IMG/VR virus record: IMGVR_UViG_3300030116_002071 | Span: 999 to 47,700 of that record | DNA length: 46,702 bases | From: a virus | Reading direction: 5' to 3' (one strand) | Shown: piece by piece, positions 39,962 to 46,702 of the stretch | Layout of the letters: the number at the start of each line of letters is the position of its first letter | How positions within the stretch are numbered: position 1 is the first letter of the stretch | Program-made: the position numbers and the translations under genes | Notes under the pieces: model-generated | Database searches by the model: none | What the model saw: only the letters and a program-made list of their open reading frames with translations | Told to the model about the DNA's origin: nothing

Positions 39962-40650
39962 TATGCACCTTGTGGATAATAAGTTTGTGGAGTAATGTAT
40001 ACAGAAGTTCTTTGACCATCTTCTGTTAATGCTCTTTGTAACTCATCTTCGTACACTAATTTAGTAGTTTGTACTAATTGTGGATTTTTTTTCATGGACA
40101 AATAATATGCAAGACCTGCAACCATACAGGGTATAAATCGAAATACCACGTCTGCTTGATTAGTATATGCACCTGCATCTTCTATCCTTTTTAAATAATA
40201 ATATTTTAAATATGTGTACGTGCTTGCATCTGGTGTAAGATACAAAGTTATAGTAGGTGTTGTTTGTCTGTCAACATAATATTGACTAGGTTGTCCTTGC
40301 GCTCCTTTGTTTGGTAAAGCAGCATATTCACTTCGACTAATTTTAGTCAAGGATACTTCATTAGTTGATGTAGATAATCCAGTAGTTGTACTAATGTAAG
40401 CTTCTAATACATCATTAGCATTACTAGGAGCTGTATAAGTTCTTGTACCGGCAGTTAGTAATTGTTCTTTTAATTCTACCTTCCATAAGTGCACTCCTCT
40501 GTTACCCCACTCAGAAAACATAATATTTAAACTTCTTCTAGCTGATTTTAAATCATACCCACTAGAAGTTCGAACACCACAACGCTCGTACGCTTCTTCA
40601 ATAATATCGTCTATGCTTAAATCAAATGTTGTTGTTCCTGAAGTTGCCAT
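39961..40650 (-). CDS. Head-tail adaptor-like protein, 229 aa
   Basis: AAGGG before ATG 40650. DLSIDDIIEEAYERCGVRTS and SARRSLNIMFSEWGNRGVHL with LWKVELKEQLLTAG are typical of the adaptor (gp4-like) proteins of podoviruses. Helical N-terminus, beta-rich middle, and a hydrophobic C-terminal helix. Next to the connector-like gene. Confidence 0.72.
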   Translation of the reverse strand: MATSGTTTFDLSIDDIIEEAYERCGVRTSSGYDLKSARRSLNIMFSEWGNRGVHLWKVELKEQLLTAGTRTYTAPSNANDVLEAYISTTTGLSTSTNEVSLTKISRSEYAALPNKGAQGQPSQYYVDRQTTPTITLYLTPDASTYTYLKYYYLKRIEDAGAYTNQADVVFRFIPCMVAGLAYYLSMKKNPQLVQTTKLVYEDELQRALTEDGQRTSVYITPQTYYPQGA

Positions 40651-40657
40651 AATACCC

Positions 40658-41365
40658 TTATGTTATTTTAACCTTATTAGGCATTTTAAAACCACCTTTA
40701 GCCATACCACCAAATCTTCTTTTTGTGATGCCACCTTTATTAAAACCTACATTGTATTTAGATGTTAGATCAAGAGCTAAATTAGTTTTTGCACTAGGTT
40801 TTTGTTTGATAGAACCAAGTTTTTGTTTTGTGTAATCGAGTCTTCTCTCACTACCTGTTTTAGTATCAACAACCACACCTCTGTTTTCCATCTTTATAGG
40901 TAATGTCATAGATTTATAACTATATCTGCCACCTTCAGGATTTCTTAAAAATGGTTGAAATCCAGGTGTGCTAGAAACTACTTTTTTTTCTATATTTTGT
41001 AATTTTTTTTCATTAGTTATCTTTTTTGGTGTAACAATTTTTTTCTCTTTCTTAACTGCTACAACTTTCTTTTTTTTAGGTAAACTTGCAAAATAATTGG
41101 GTCTTTTAAAAGGGTCTTGTTTTAAAACAAATTGTCTTTGATTTTTTTTGCCTATACCTGATTTAACGCTTTCTTGTGTAATTAATTTTTTACTATCTCT
41201 AGTGTTAGTATTAGCTACTTTCTTTTTAACAACTTTCTTTTTTTTATCTTTTGGTCCTGGAAATACAGTTGGTTTGGGTGAACCTTTTGGACGAGACCCT
41301 CCTCTTGCTATTGCTTCTGTTGGTTTTGTACCACTCGCTAAAAACTTTTTAAAATCAAATGCCAT
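40658..41365 (-). CDS. Lys-rich protein, 235 aa, with KGG end motif
   Basis: AGGAGG before ATG 41365. Long runs of Lys/Val/Pro and Arg (KKKKVVKKKV, KKKKVVAVKK) and a C-terminus with FNKGGITKRRFGGMAKGG that resembles the repeats at 18192-18650. Likely disordered and nucleic-acid binding. Unknown function. Confidence 0.65.
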   Translation of the reverse strand: MAFDFKKFLASGTKPTEAIARGGSRPKGSPKPTVFPGPKDKKKKVVKKKVANTNTRDSKKLITQESVKSGIGKKNQRQFVLKQDPFKRPNYFASLPKKKKVVAVKKEKKIVTPKKITNEKKLQNIEKKVVSSTPGFQPFLRNPEGGRYSYKSMTLPIKMENRGVVVDTKTGSERRLDYTKQKLGSIKQKPSAKTNLALDLTSKYNVGFNKGGITKRRFGGMAKGGFKMPNKVKIT

Positions 41366-41374
41366 AGTATCCTC

Positions 41375-41746
41375 CTAACTTGAACCCTTTGTTAAACCGC
41401 CACGTATTGCAACGCCCATACCTTTTACTAAAAATTTACCTGTGCCTGCGTCTGCTGTTTTAGGTTTTTTGCCTTTTGTAGCTCCTGCAATAAAATCAGC
41501 ACGTGTTTCATCAGGATTTTCATCAATACCGTATTTTACAGACAACATACCAAAATCTGTAGAGCCCTTTTTTGTATCAGCAGTACCTCCACCACTATTT
41601 TTCAAAGGTTTTAAAACATCATCATACAAGTTTTTTTTGATATTTTTTTCTGATCTTTTCATACTTTTCTTTTGTTGCCTAGTTTGTTTTTTAGGAACTT
41701 TCAAACCACCTAAAACATCTTCAATTAATTTATTATTATCAGTCAT
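41375..41746 (-). CDS. Small basic protein, 123 aa
   Basis: ATG 41746 with GGAG upstream is chosen over GTG 41749; the A is shared with the previous stop. Lys-rich N-terminal half and a mixed C-terminus (SVKYGIDENPDETRADFIAG). One of the chain of basic proteins before the lysis gene. Not recognised. Confidence 0.6.
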   Translation of the reverse strand: MTDNNKLIEDVLGGLKVPKKQTRQQKKSMKRSEKNIKKNLYDDVLKPLKNSGGGTADTKKGSTDFGMLSVKYGIDENPDETRADFIAGATKGKKPKTADAGTGKFLVKGMGVAIRGGLTKGSS

Positions 41747-42039
41747 CACAAAACTCCATCATAATATTTATTCACTATACCACCTTTATAGGCTGCAAAT
41801 GTTTTAACATTTGTTGGCTTACCACCAACACCTTGAGCTTTCGCTCTCTTTCTTTTTACTGCACTTTTTCTTTGACTCTCTGTCATCCTTCTTGCTTTTG
41901 CCAAAGGCACACATTTAGGATATTTTCTTTTTGCATCTGCTTTTTGTTTACTTCTACCACATGGTGCAAATGAACCATCTTTTCTTTTACTTCCAATGTC
42001 CACCCACTTTTGAGCAAACCATTCTTTTAATCCTGACAC
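41746..42039 (-). CDS. Small basic protein, GTG start, 97 aa
   Basis: Starts with GTG 42039 one nt after the TAA of the preceding gene; weak ribosome site, so coupling is likely. WFAQKWVDIGSKRKDGSFAP, then CGRSKQ, KYPKCVPLAKARRMTESQRK is a recurrent marine-phage pattern with two Cys. Its role is unknown. Confidence 0.65.
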   Translation of the reverse strand: MSGLKEWFAQKWVDIGSKRKDGSFAPCGRSKQKADAKRKYPKCVPLAKARRMTESQRKSAVKRKRAKAQGVGGKPTNVKTFAAYKGGIVNKYYDGVL

Positions 42040-42510
42040 TTACCGTGTACCTTTTAATAAATCTTTATAATAAGCTATTGTTGATGGGTTTGTGAAACTA
42101 TCATCACCGTCTATATTTATTTCTATAAAAGATCCTGGCTTTTCAGCAATACCTCCACCTTCTAACTGAGTCATGCCATATAGACCGGGTGATAGCATAT
42201 TCAAATCACTTTTTTTCATTTGTTTACCAATTCTTCTTCTTTCTTTTTTGCCTAAAGCCATCATTAGACCTAATCCTGCTTTTTTAATTTTCATTTTTAC
42301 TCCTTTTTTTCTTGTTCTTACTTTTTTAGCAGCACTTGCCACTTTTGAGCCAGATGGTTTTTTTCCTTTAAAATCTTTTCTCTTTACACCACTAGGGTCT
42401 TTAATTTTACCGGCGCAAATCTTTGACGCATACGCATTAGCGTACGCACTGGGGTAGACCTTAAATTTTCTTTTAGCTGCTGCTTTACCTCTTGGGCATA
42501 ATTTTGTCAT
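42040..42510 (-). CDS. Basic conserved phage protein, 156 aa
   Basis: TAGGAG before ATG 42510. TKLCPRGKAAAKRKFKVYPS, AYANAYASKICAGK is a typical short basic phage domain. A second part is more acidic and ends in YYKDLLKG. A candidate promoter precedes it, so it could start a late sub-operon. Unknown function. Confidence 0.65.
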   Translation of the reverse strand: MTKLCPRGKAAAKRKFKVYPSAYANAYASKICAGKIKDPSGVKRKDFKGKKPSGSKVASAAKKVRTRKKGVKMKIKKAGLGLMMALGKKERRRIGKQMKKSDLNMLSPGLYGMTQLEGGGIAEKPGSFIEINIDGDDSFTNPSTIAYYKDLLKGTR

Positions 42511-42527
42511 AATATTCTCCTAGTATT

Positions 42528-42556
42528 ATTATAAACTGTTGCAAGTCTTGTGTCTA
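42528..42556 (-). promoter_or_regulatory. Candidate promoter before the basic-protein genes
   Basis: Minus strand: TAGACA, 17 nt, TATAAT, then about 12 nt and TAGGAG. It lies between the small gene ending at 42558 and the gene starting at 42510. The -10 is perfect, the -35 fair. Confidence 0.4.
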
Positions 42557-42557
42557 C

Positions 42558-42704
42558 TTACCTTACTCTAATATTCTTTTTAGACAGCTTACCTTTACTT
42601 GCCTGCATTATTCTAACTCTTTTGCCTTTTTTATATAAGCCTACTTTTTTCTTCATAGGTCCTTTAGTTATTTGTTGTCGCATACTGCCTCTATTCATTG
42701 CCAT
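42558..42704 (-). CDS. Small basic protein, 48 aa
   Basis: ATG 42704 overlaps the preceding endolysin stop (TAATG). It is MAMNRGSMRQQITKGPMKKK plus VGLYKKGKRVRIM and a basic end; very Lys/Arg-rich. Part of the chain of basic short proteins. Covers the otherwise empty stretch 42511-42703. Confidence 0.65.
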   Translation of the reverse strand: MAMNRGSMRQQITKGPMKKKVGLYKKGKRVRIMQASKGKLSKKNIRVR

Positions 42705-43165
42705 TATCGTAACCTATACCTTGTTTTGCCTTCTTTATTTTTATATGCTTCTTTGTATTCATGTCTATTTTCATCAGTGCTATAAGATACATGCACCCAT
42801 CCAGAGTGAGGATCTTTTTCTGGGTCATGAAATTCTAATATTAATTGATCGTATTTTAAATTAATATGTATCCAATCACTAAGTTCTAAATTACCTACTT
42901 CTAAAACTTCTATGTCCGCTGCTTGACCTTGCACGTGTTGTGAAGTAATACTACCACCAATTTTTGTATTTAATTCTGCACATCTAAACCCAGAACTAAT
43001 TATCATAGGTTTTTGAAAATAGTCCCTTACAGGTTGTAAAACACTTACACACAAATTTCTTAAGTTAAATATTTGTTTATCATTAGGTGTGTTATCAATG
43101 TTGTGTCTCGTAGCAGTTTGCGATCTTGTAAATTCATGTAGGCTAAAATTATCAGATAATTTCAT
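42704..43165 (-). CDS. M15-family peptidase endolysin
   Basis: 153 residues from ATG 43165 (GGAG site, TAATG overlap). FSLHEFTRSQTATRHNI, then MIISSGFRCAELN, IGGSITSQHVQGQAADIEV and WVHVSYS are M15 D,D/L,D-carboxypeptidase motifs; zinc ligands are His77, Asp84 and His125. It should cut peptidoglycan cross-links for lysis. No signal peptide is seen, so a holin is probably needed. Confidence 0.9.
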   Translation of the reverse strand: MKLSDNFSLHEFTRSQTATRHNIDNTPNDKQIFNLRNLCVSVLQPVRDYFQKPMIISSGFRCAELNTKIGGSITSQHVQGQAADIEVLEVGNLELSDWIHINLKYDQLILEFHDPEKDPHSGWVHVSYSTDENRHEYKEAYKNKEGKTRYRLR

Positions 43166-43473
43166 TAACATCTCCATCTGCGTCTTGCTTGACGTAATCT
43201 TGAATTAGGATCTTTTGCAGCTTTTGGAAACTTTTTCATTTGCCCTGCACTTCTTGCGCAAAATGATTTTCTTCTAGCTTTCTCTTTTTTTGTTAAGTTT
43301 TTCTTTTTTGTTACTGCTGTTTGTAATTTAGATCCTGGGTTTTTTCTTCTATATGCAGCAACCCCTGCTTTGGTCATACCTGCACCAGCTTTAGTAGGTC
43401 TAAAGTTTTTTTTGTTTCGGGGAGGCATGCCTCCCCTTTTTAACATTATAAGTTCTTCTGTATAACTATCCAT
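43165..43473 (-). CDS. Basic conserved phage protein, 102 aa
   Basis: AGAGMTKAGVAAYRRKNPGS, KLQTAVT, ARRKSFCARSAGQMKKF and RRWRC form a well-known short phage family, seen in T4-like and marine phages; I believe it is catalogued as DUF6321. The start is uncertain: ATG 43473 is weak, and an internal ATG lies in a GC-rich hairpin at 43419-43436. Overlaps the next gene. Confidence 0.7.
   Translation of the reverse strand: MDSYTEELIMLKRGGMPPRNKKNFRPTKAGAGMTKAGVAAYRRKNPGSKLQTAVTKKKNLTKKEKARRKSFCARSAGQMKKFPKAAKDPNSRLRQARRRWRC
43419..43436. repeat. Perfect 18-bp GC-rich palindrome
   Basis: GGGGAGGCATGCCTCCCC within the coding region for Arg-Gly-Gly-Met-Pro-Pro-Arg. As RNA it makes a 7-bp GC-rich stem with a CATG loop; on the plus strand four T follow. 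In such AT-rich DNA it stands out. Confidence 0.7.
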
Positions 43474-43774
43474 TATCTGTAGATGCTGTAATCGGTGTTA
43501 CAAAAACAGTAACAGAGGTTACATTGCTAATAGTCAAGTGAATATCTGTTTTAAATAAAATACCATCTAAAGGTATATCTACTTGATATTGATCAGCTGC
43601 ACTTGATGCTGGAGTAGCAATAACTAACTTTTGTGTACCACTAGCTCCACCATCTTTAAAAGTTAAACTTCCAGCTGAAGCATGACCAACATAATAAATA
43701 GATAGCAATCTTGTTCGACCAGACTGAATACTACCAGTGCTAGTTAAAGTTAATGCTCCTACATCTGAGTTCAT
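43466..43774 (-). CDS. Small virion beta protein, 102 aa
   Basis: TAGGAGATAATT before ATG 43774. Ser/Thr/Val-rich beta-strand sequence (GALTLTSTGSIQSGRTRLLS, TSVTVFVTPIT) like a decoration or small tail protein. Overlaps the next gene start by 8 nt. No known family. Confidence 0.6.
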   Translation of the reverse strand: MNSDVGALTLTSTGSIQSGRTRLLSIYYVGHASAGSLTFKDGGASGTQKLVIATPASSAADQYQVDIPLDGILFKTDIHLTISNVTSVTVFVTPITASTDNG

Positions 43775-43786
43775 AATTATCTCCTA

Positions 43787-44407
43787 TTAGCTAGCTGCAT
43801 CAAAACCAGTAATTTCTATTAAGAAACGCCCAGCTGTGTAAGTTGCATCACCTGTGCCCTGACTAACTAAATACAAAAACTGATCTGCTGCTATATCACC
43901 ACCAGCTACTACAGTTCCAGCAGATGCTGCACCGGCATTGATAATTTGAGTTTCTGTTAAATCACCAATAGCTGTGTCATTTACACCAGTGCCTTCAGTT
44001 GCAGAAAACAGGTCAATATCTGTGCTGCCACCAGCGGGTGTTTCAAGACAAGTCATTGTTACACCAAAAACAGTTCCCTGATTAGCAGTTGTTACTTGAC
44101 CTATGAAAGCTACACCAGATCCATCTTTACCGATAATGTCTCCAGCAGTCCCACCATCTTTAAGACCAGTTAAATCAATCATAATAGTTGTTTTAACAAT
44201 ATTAACATTTGTTGTTACATCACTTTTTAATCTATTTACTTGTGTAACATATACTGCTGCTGTGCCTTCAATACCTGCACCACCAGTGGCTTCTACTGCC
44301 ATTTTATCTCCACTTGTAACAGTTATTGCACCAGTAGTTGTGTTTTTTGACACAGTTTGAAATCCGTTTTCGGATCTGACTGGTCCTGAAAAAGTTGTTG
44401 TTCCCAT
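43787..44407 (-). CDS. Virion structural protein, 206 aa
   Basis: TAGGAG before ATG 44407. Starts MGTTTFSGPVRSENGFQTVS, then Gly/Thr/Ala-rich beta sequence with VAGGDIAADQFLYLVSQGTG. Typical composition of a head decoration or tail protein next to the capsid gene. Follows the terminator of the capsid gene, so a promoter in 44408-44495 is expected; a TATAAT sits at 44467-44472 but the -35 is poor. Confidence 0.65.
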   Translation of the reverse strand: MGTTTFSGPVRSENGFQTVSKNTTTGAITVTSGDKMAVEATGGAGIEGTAAVYVTQVNRLKSDVTTNVNIVKTTIMIDLTGLKDGGTAGDIIGKDGSGVAFIGQVTTANQGTVFGVTMTCLETPAGGSTDIDLFSATEGTGVNDTAIGDLTETQIINAGAASAGTVVAGGDIAADQFLYLVSQGTGDATYTAGRFLIEITGFDAAS

Positions 44408-44495
44408 AATTTTCTCCTAGTTGTAGATATAGTTTTCTAGGGTATCTGCCAAGCCAGTCTATATCAATTATAAATCTTGGTAATTACAGTATACA

Positions 44496-44522
44496 TAAAA
44501 AAAGGGGCTTATGTAAGCCCCT
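44496..44522 (-). terminator. Rho-independent terminator after the capsid gene
   Basis: On the minus strand an 8- to 9-bp stem (AGGGGCTTA with TAAGCCCCT, loop of two to four nt) is followed by seven T. It lies 24 nt after the stop of the major capsid gene. Confidence 0.88.
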
Positions 44523-44545
44523 CTTTTGAGACGTATAGAAAAATT

Positions 44546-45457
44546 TTAAGCTGCGCCAGGTGAGCCAAAAATTCCTCTAGGATCGGAGAATCCAAATGAA
44601 TATCTTTCTCTTGCTTTAAATCTAACATTACCAGTATCAAAGTCTCCTTCAATAGCAGTTTTGATAGGACTTCTAACAAACATTTTCATGCCGTTAGGAG
44701 CATCAGTCATAATAAAGAAAGCATCAGTATCAGTTAAGAAATGATTAATTCTGTAACCCTGTGGAATCATTCCCATAGAAGCTAAAGCATTAATATCATT
44801 ATCTGCTGTACCAACTCTTTGTGGAGTTTTTAAAATTCTCTCAGCTGTAAACTGTAATTCTTTTGGAATTATAAGTTTTACACCTTGAGTAGAAATCTTT
44901 AAACCTCTCTCATCAACAAAAGAAGCAATGTCAATTAATGACTGCTCTAATGAAGTTTCTGATAAGTCAGCAGCTGTGCTTAACTCGTTTGCAAAAGTCC
45001 CGCCACTTAATAATGGATGAACAGCAGAACAAAGTTCTACTCCATCACCACCAGTAAATGATGGGTTAAATGCGTTATTAAGAACATTAGCAGCTTTTAC
45101 TTGCTTTGTATTAGACATACTTCTTGCTAAAGCTCTTGTGTATCTTGCAGCTAGTCTGTCATACAAATTATCCTCAATAGCTTCTTCTGTAATAGCGAAA
45201 GCCATAGCAATGGTTTCATGTGTATACCTTGCTGTGAATGATTCATTTGCATCATCAAACGTTACTGCTCCACCTTCTGCTTTAACTGGAGCTGATCCAA
45301 AACCACTTAACATTACCTCTTCTTCAAAAGCTCTGTCAGATGCCTCTGTCTCGTAAATTTCTGCATGTTCATTTTCATACCTGTTATATTCCAAACCGAA
45401 AAGTGCGTTCAAGCCTGGTTCTAACTCTTTAACTAATTGTGTTCTAGATATTGCCAT
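44546..45457 (-). CDS. Major capsid protein
   Basis: 303 residues. It matches HK97-fold / Mu gpT-like major head proteins of marine phages: LEPGLNALFGLEYNRYENEH, FTARYTHETIAMAFAITEEA, RALARSMSNTKQVKAANVLN, VKLIIPKELQFTAERIL and ARERYSFGFSDPRGIFGSPG. No delta-domain protease or separate scaffold is visible nearby. TAGGAGATTAAT is its ribosome site. A strong terminator behind it suits high expression. Confidence 0.9.
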   Translation of the reverse strand: MAISRTQLVKELEPGLNALFGLEYNRYENEHAEIYETEASDRAFEEEVMLSGFGSAPVKAEGGAVTFDDANESFTARYTHETIAMAFAITEEAIEDNLYDRLAARYTRALARSMSNTKQVKAANVLNNAFNPSFTGGDGVELCSAVHPLLSGGTFANELSTAADLSETSLEQSLIDIASFVDERGLKISTQGVKLIIPKELQFTAERILKTPQRVGTADNDINALASMGMIPQGYRINHFLTDTDAFFIMTDAPNGMKMFVRSPIKTAIEGDFDTGNVRFKARERYSFGFSDPRGIFGSPGAA

Positions 45458-45468
45458 AAATTAATCTC

Positions 45469-46122
45469 CTATATACCAGTTGACAGCGAAGTTGTTTCAG
45501 AATCAAATCTTGACGCATTCGCATTAAAGTGAGCATTAATTCTGACAATAAATGGAATACCAGCAGCAGTAAAGTCAGAGTTGTCAGGATCATCTTGAAT
45601 CCCAACTATTCTCAAACCTAAAGTTGCTGTGGTAGCTATTCCACTTGTATCTAAAACAGCAGTTGATATACCAGTAGTGTTATTACCAGCATTACCATTT
45701 GCCATAGGAGCATTAGAAAATATACCTGCTCTTATTTCTGCTTCAGTATCAAAACTACTTCCACCAGCATCGCCAGCGATAACAAATAGTTGATTAGGAT
45801 CGTCATAAACGAATGCCTTAACAGGATGGTTACTATCTGCATCAGCAGAAGATCCCTTCCATTGATTAGAGAATACTACTTCTCCTGTACTAGCTGAAAC
45901 GTACTCACACCCATAGAAAACTCCCAAATATGCCACACTTCCCCCAGCAGCAGCACCGACTATATCGATGACCCCCGCAGCTAATGGAATAACAGGCGAC
46001 CCTTGGTAAATTCTATTGGAGTTATCAGAGGCTATTCTGTATTCAGTAGTACCTGTACTATTATAGTTTGCACCTAATTTTGATAAAGGTCTCAAACCAA
46101 AAGCTACATTTACATTAGCCAT
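45469..46122 (-). CDS. Capsid-associated structural protein, 217 aa
   Basis: AAGGAAAT before ATG 46122. ANVNVAFGLRPLSKLGANYN, TEYRIASDNSNRIYQGSPVI and VGVFYGCEYV-like sequence match the common partner gene found upstream of this capsid type, a probable head decoration or capsid assembly protein. Gly/Ala/Ser-rich beta. Co-expressed with the capsid gene. Confidence 0.7.
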   Translation of the reverse strand: MANVNVAFGLRPLSKLGANYNSTGTTEYRIASDNSNRIYQGSPVIPLAAGVIDIVGAAAGGSVAYLGVFYGCEYVSASTGEVVFSNQWKGSSADADSNHPVKAFVYDDPNQLFVIAGDAGGSSFDTEAEIRAGIFSNAPMANGNAGNNTTGISTAVLDTSGIATTATLGLRIVGIQDDPDNSDFTAAGIPFIVRINAHFNANASRFDSETTSLSTGI

Positions 46123-46152
46123 ATTTTATTTCCTTATAAAATAATTAACAAA

Positions 46153-46175
46153 GACTCTCATTTCTTTCGAGAGCC
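46153..46175 (-). terminator. Weak stem-loop across a stop codon
   Basis: Minus strand: GGCTCTC and GAGAGTC (7 bp, one G-U) with a 9-nt loop, then TTTGTTAATT. It overlaps the end of the 46158-46628 gene. It may be a weak terminator or attenuator ahead of the capsid genes. Confidence 0.35.
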
Positions 46176-46628
46176 ACCAAAACTTACACGAGATTGTCTG
46201 TCTATATTGACAGGCATCTCAGGTCGTTGTTCCCTTAGAATGTCGTTATCAACGGATTTTACTTGATCGGCAGTAATGTTTTGAAAATATTTTTTGCGTT
46301 GTTCGACCACTTCTTCAGGTATCCTTGCCAACACAAGGCCACCAACCCCGATTAACCCCTGATATTGTCCTTGTTGCACAACTGGATAATCGTGATCGCC
46401 AAGCTGGTTTTTAATTTCTTCTGCACGAACAAATTCCCAACCCTCTCTAAGTTTTTTAGACACATTACCTGTGTCCATAAAACCAATGCTTTCTGTTCTT
46501 ATCCAACGATGCTTGAACCCTTTTGGTGCAGGGGGTGCATCCAGACTTGATGGAGGAGTCCAAGGTTTATTTCTAGTCTCTACCTTTTCCCTTGAACTGC
46601 GTGAAGTTCTATCTATTTTTTCAGTCAT
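46158..46628 (-). CDS. Head-module protein of unknown function, 156 aa
   Basis: AAAGGG before ATG 46628, two nt after the preceding stop. FKHRWIRTESIGFMDTGNVS, KKLREGWEFVRAEEI and GLIGVGGLVLARIPEEVVEQ recur upstream of capsid genes in marine phages. Basic and probably partly disordered at the ends. Scaffold or assembly roles are possible but not shown. Confidence 0.65.
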   Translation of the reverse strand: MTEKIDRTSRSSREKVETRNKPWTPPSSLDAPPAPKGFKHRWIRTESIGFMDTGNVSKKLREGWEFVRAEEIKNQLGDHDYPVVQQGQYQGLIGVGGLVLARIPEEVVEQRKKYFQNITADQVKSVDNDILREQRPEMPVNIDRQSRVSFGGSRKK

Positions 46629-46630
46629 AT

Positions 46631-46702
46631 TTACCCTTTCACGTGTTTAGCGTATTCTTCTAATGGCACTCCTAATTTTCTAGCTATTGCTACCTGTGAA
46701 CG
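46631..46702 (-). CDS. C-terminal fragment of a gene cut by the right window edge
   Basis: 23 residues followed by TAA at 46631-46633. The end reads RSQVAIARKLGVPLEEYAKH and VKG, and looks like a conserved helical tail. It belongs to a gene upstream of the head module, such as portal or scaffold. The full gene lies to the right. Confidence 0.6.
   Translation of the reverse strand, partial: RSQVAIARKLGVPLEEYAKHVKG

Noticed and set aside
1-46702. tRNA or rRNA genes
   Set aside because: No cloverleaf or rRNA-like stretch was recognised by eye; noncoding gaps are too short for most. A tRNA scan was not run.

Overview
This window is most of the genome of an AT-rich, lytic-looking tailed phage, probably a podovirus-like phage of a marine bacterium. 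It carries a family A DNA polymerase, a DUF3310 protein, a HK97-fold type major capsid protein, T7-like fibre and adaptor-like proteins, very large virion proteins and many 2-oxoglutarate/Fe(II) oxygenases. No integrase, repressor, tRNA or rRNA gene was seen. The large terminase and portal genes are not in the window. The nuclease cut by the left edge and the open frame cut by the right edge are both on the minus strand, so these genes probably lie beyond the edges. Host assignment is an inference from composition and gene content.

Layout. (1) 1-359, minus: a nuclease gene running off the left edge. (2) 480-5200, plus: about 20 very small, overlapping, mostly acidic ORFs, probably an early operon, closed by a bidirectional terminator at 5192-5227. 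(3) 5269-18158, minus: small terminase subunit, regulatory and small proteins, Pol A, a DUF3310 protein, UvrD-like helicase, archaeo-eukaryotic-type primase, an SSB-like protein, an oxygenase and a PD-(D/E)XK exonuclease. One SNF2-type helicase (14656-16068) is the only gene here on the plus strand. (4) 18192-26715, minus: membrane and virion proteins, including a 1158-residue probable internal or ejection protein. (5) 26739-30182, minus: a cassette of two oxygenases, a small companion, a SET-domain protein and two glycosyltransferases, with its own candidate promoter. (6) 30201-46702, minus: tail, fibre and head genes, endolysin, many short Lys/Arg-rich proteins and the capsid gene with a strong terminator. 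A second oxygenase pair (34170-35352) with its own candidate promoter sits among the fibre genes.

Regulation. Several candidate promoters share a TTGxxx-N16-TATxAT shape. In four cases the -10 box lies only 5-6 nt before an ATG that lacks a Shine-Dalgarno sequence, which suggests leaderless mRNAs, while nearly all other genes have AGGAG-like sites or are translationally coupled. Palindromes built on TTATGATCATAA-like sequence overlap several of these promoters. A dispersed GGTAGAGATTYACT element and a cluster of TTCCTA repeats next to the small terminase gene are further candidate control, origin or packaging sequences.

How the genes fit together (inference). The plus-strand early operon would act on the host. 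The Pol A / primase / SF1 helicase / SSB / exonuclease set would copy the DNA. The head and tail block builds the virion. The oxygenase-SET-glycosyltransferase cassette may chemically modify a virion or host macromolecule. All calls are from reading sequence; no database search was run.
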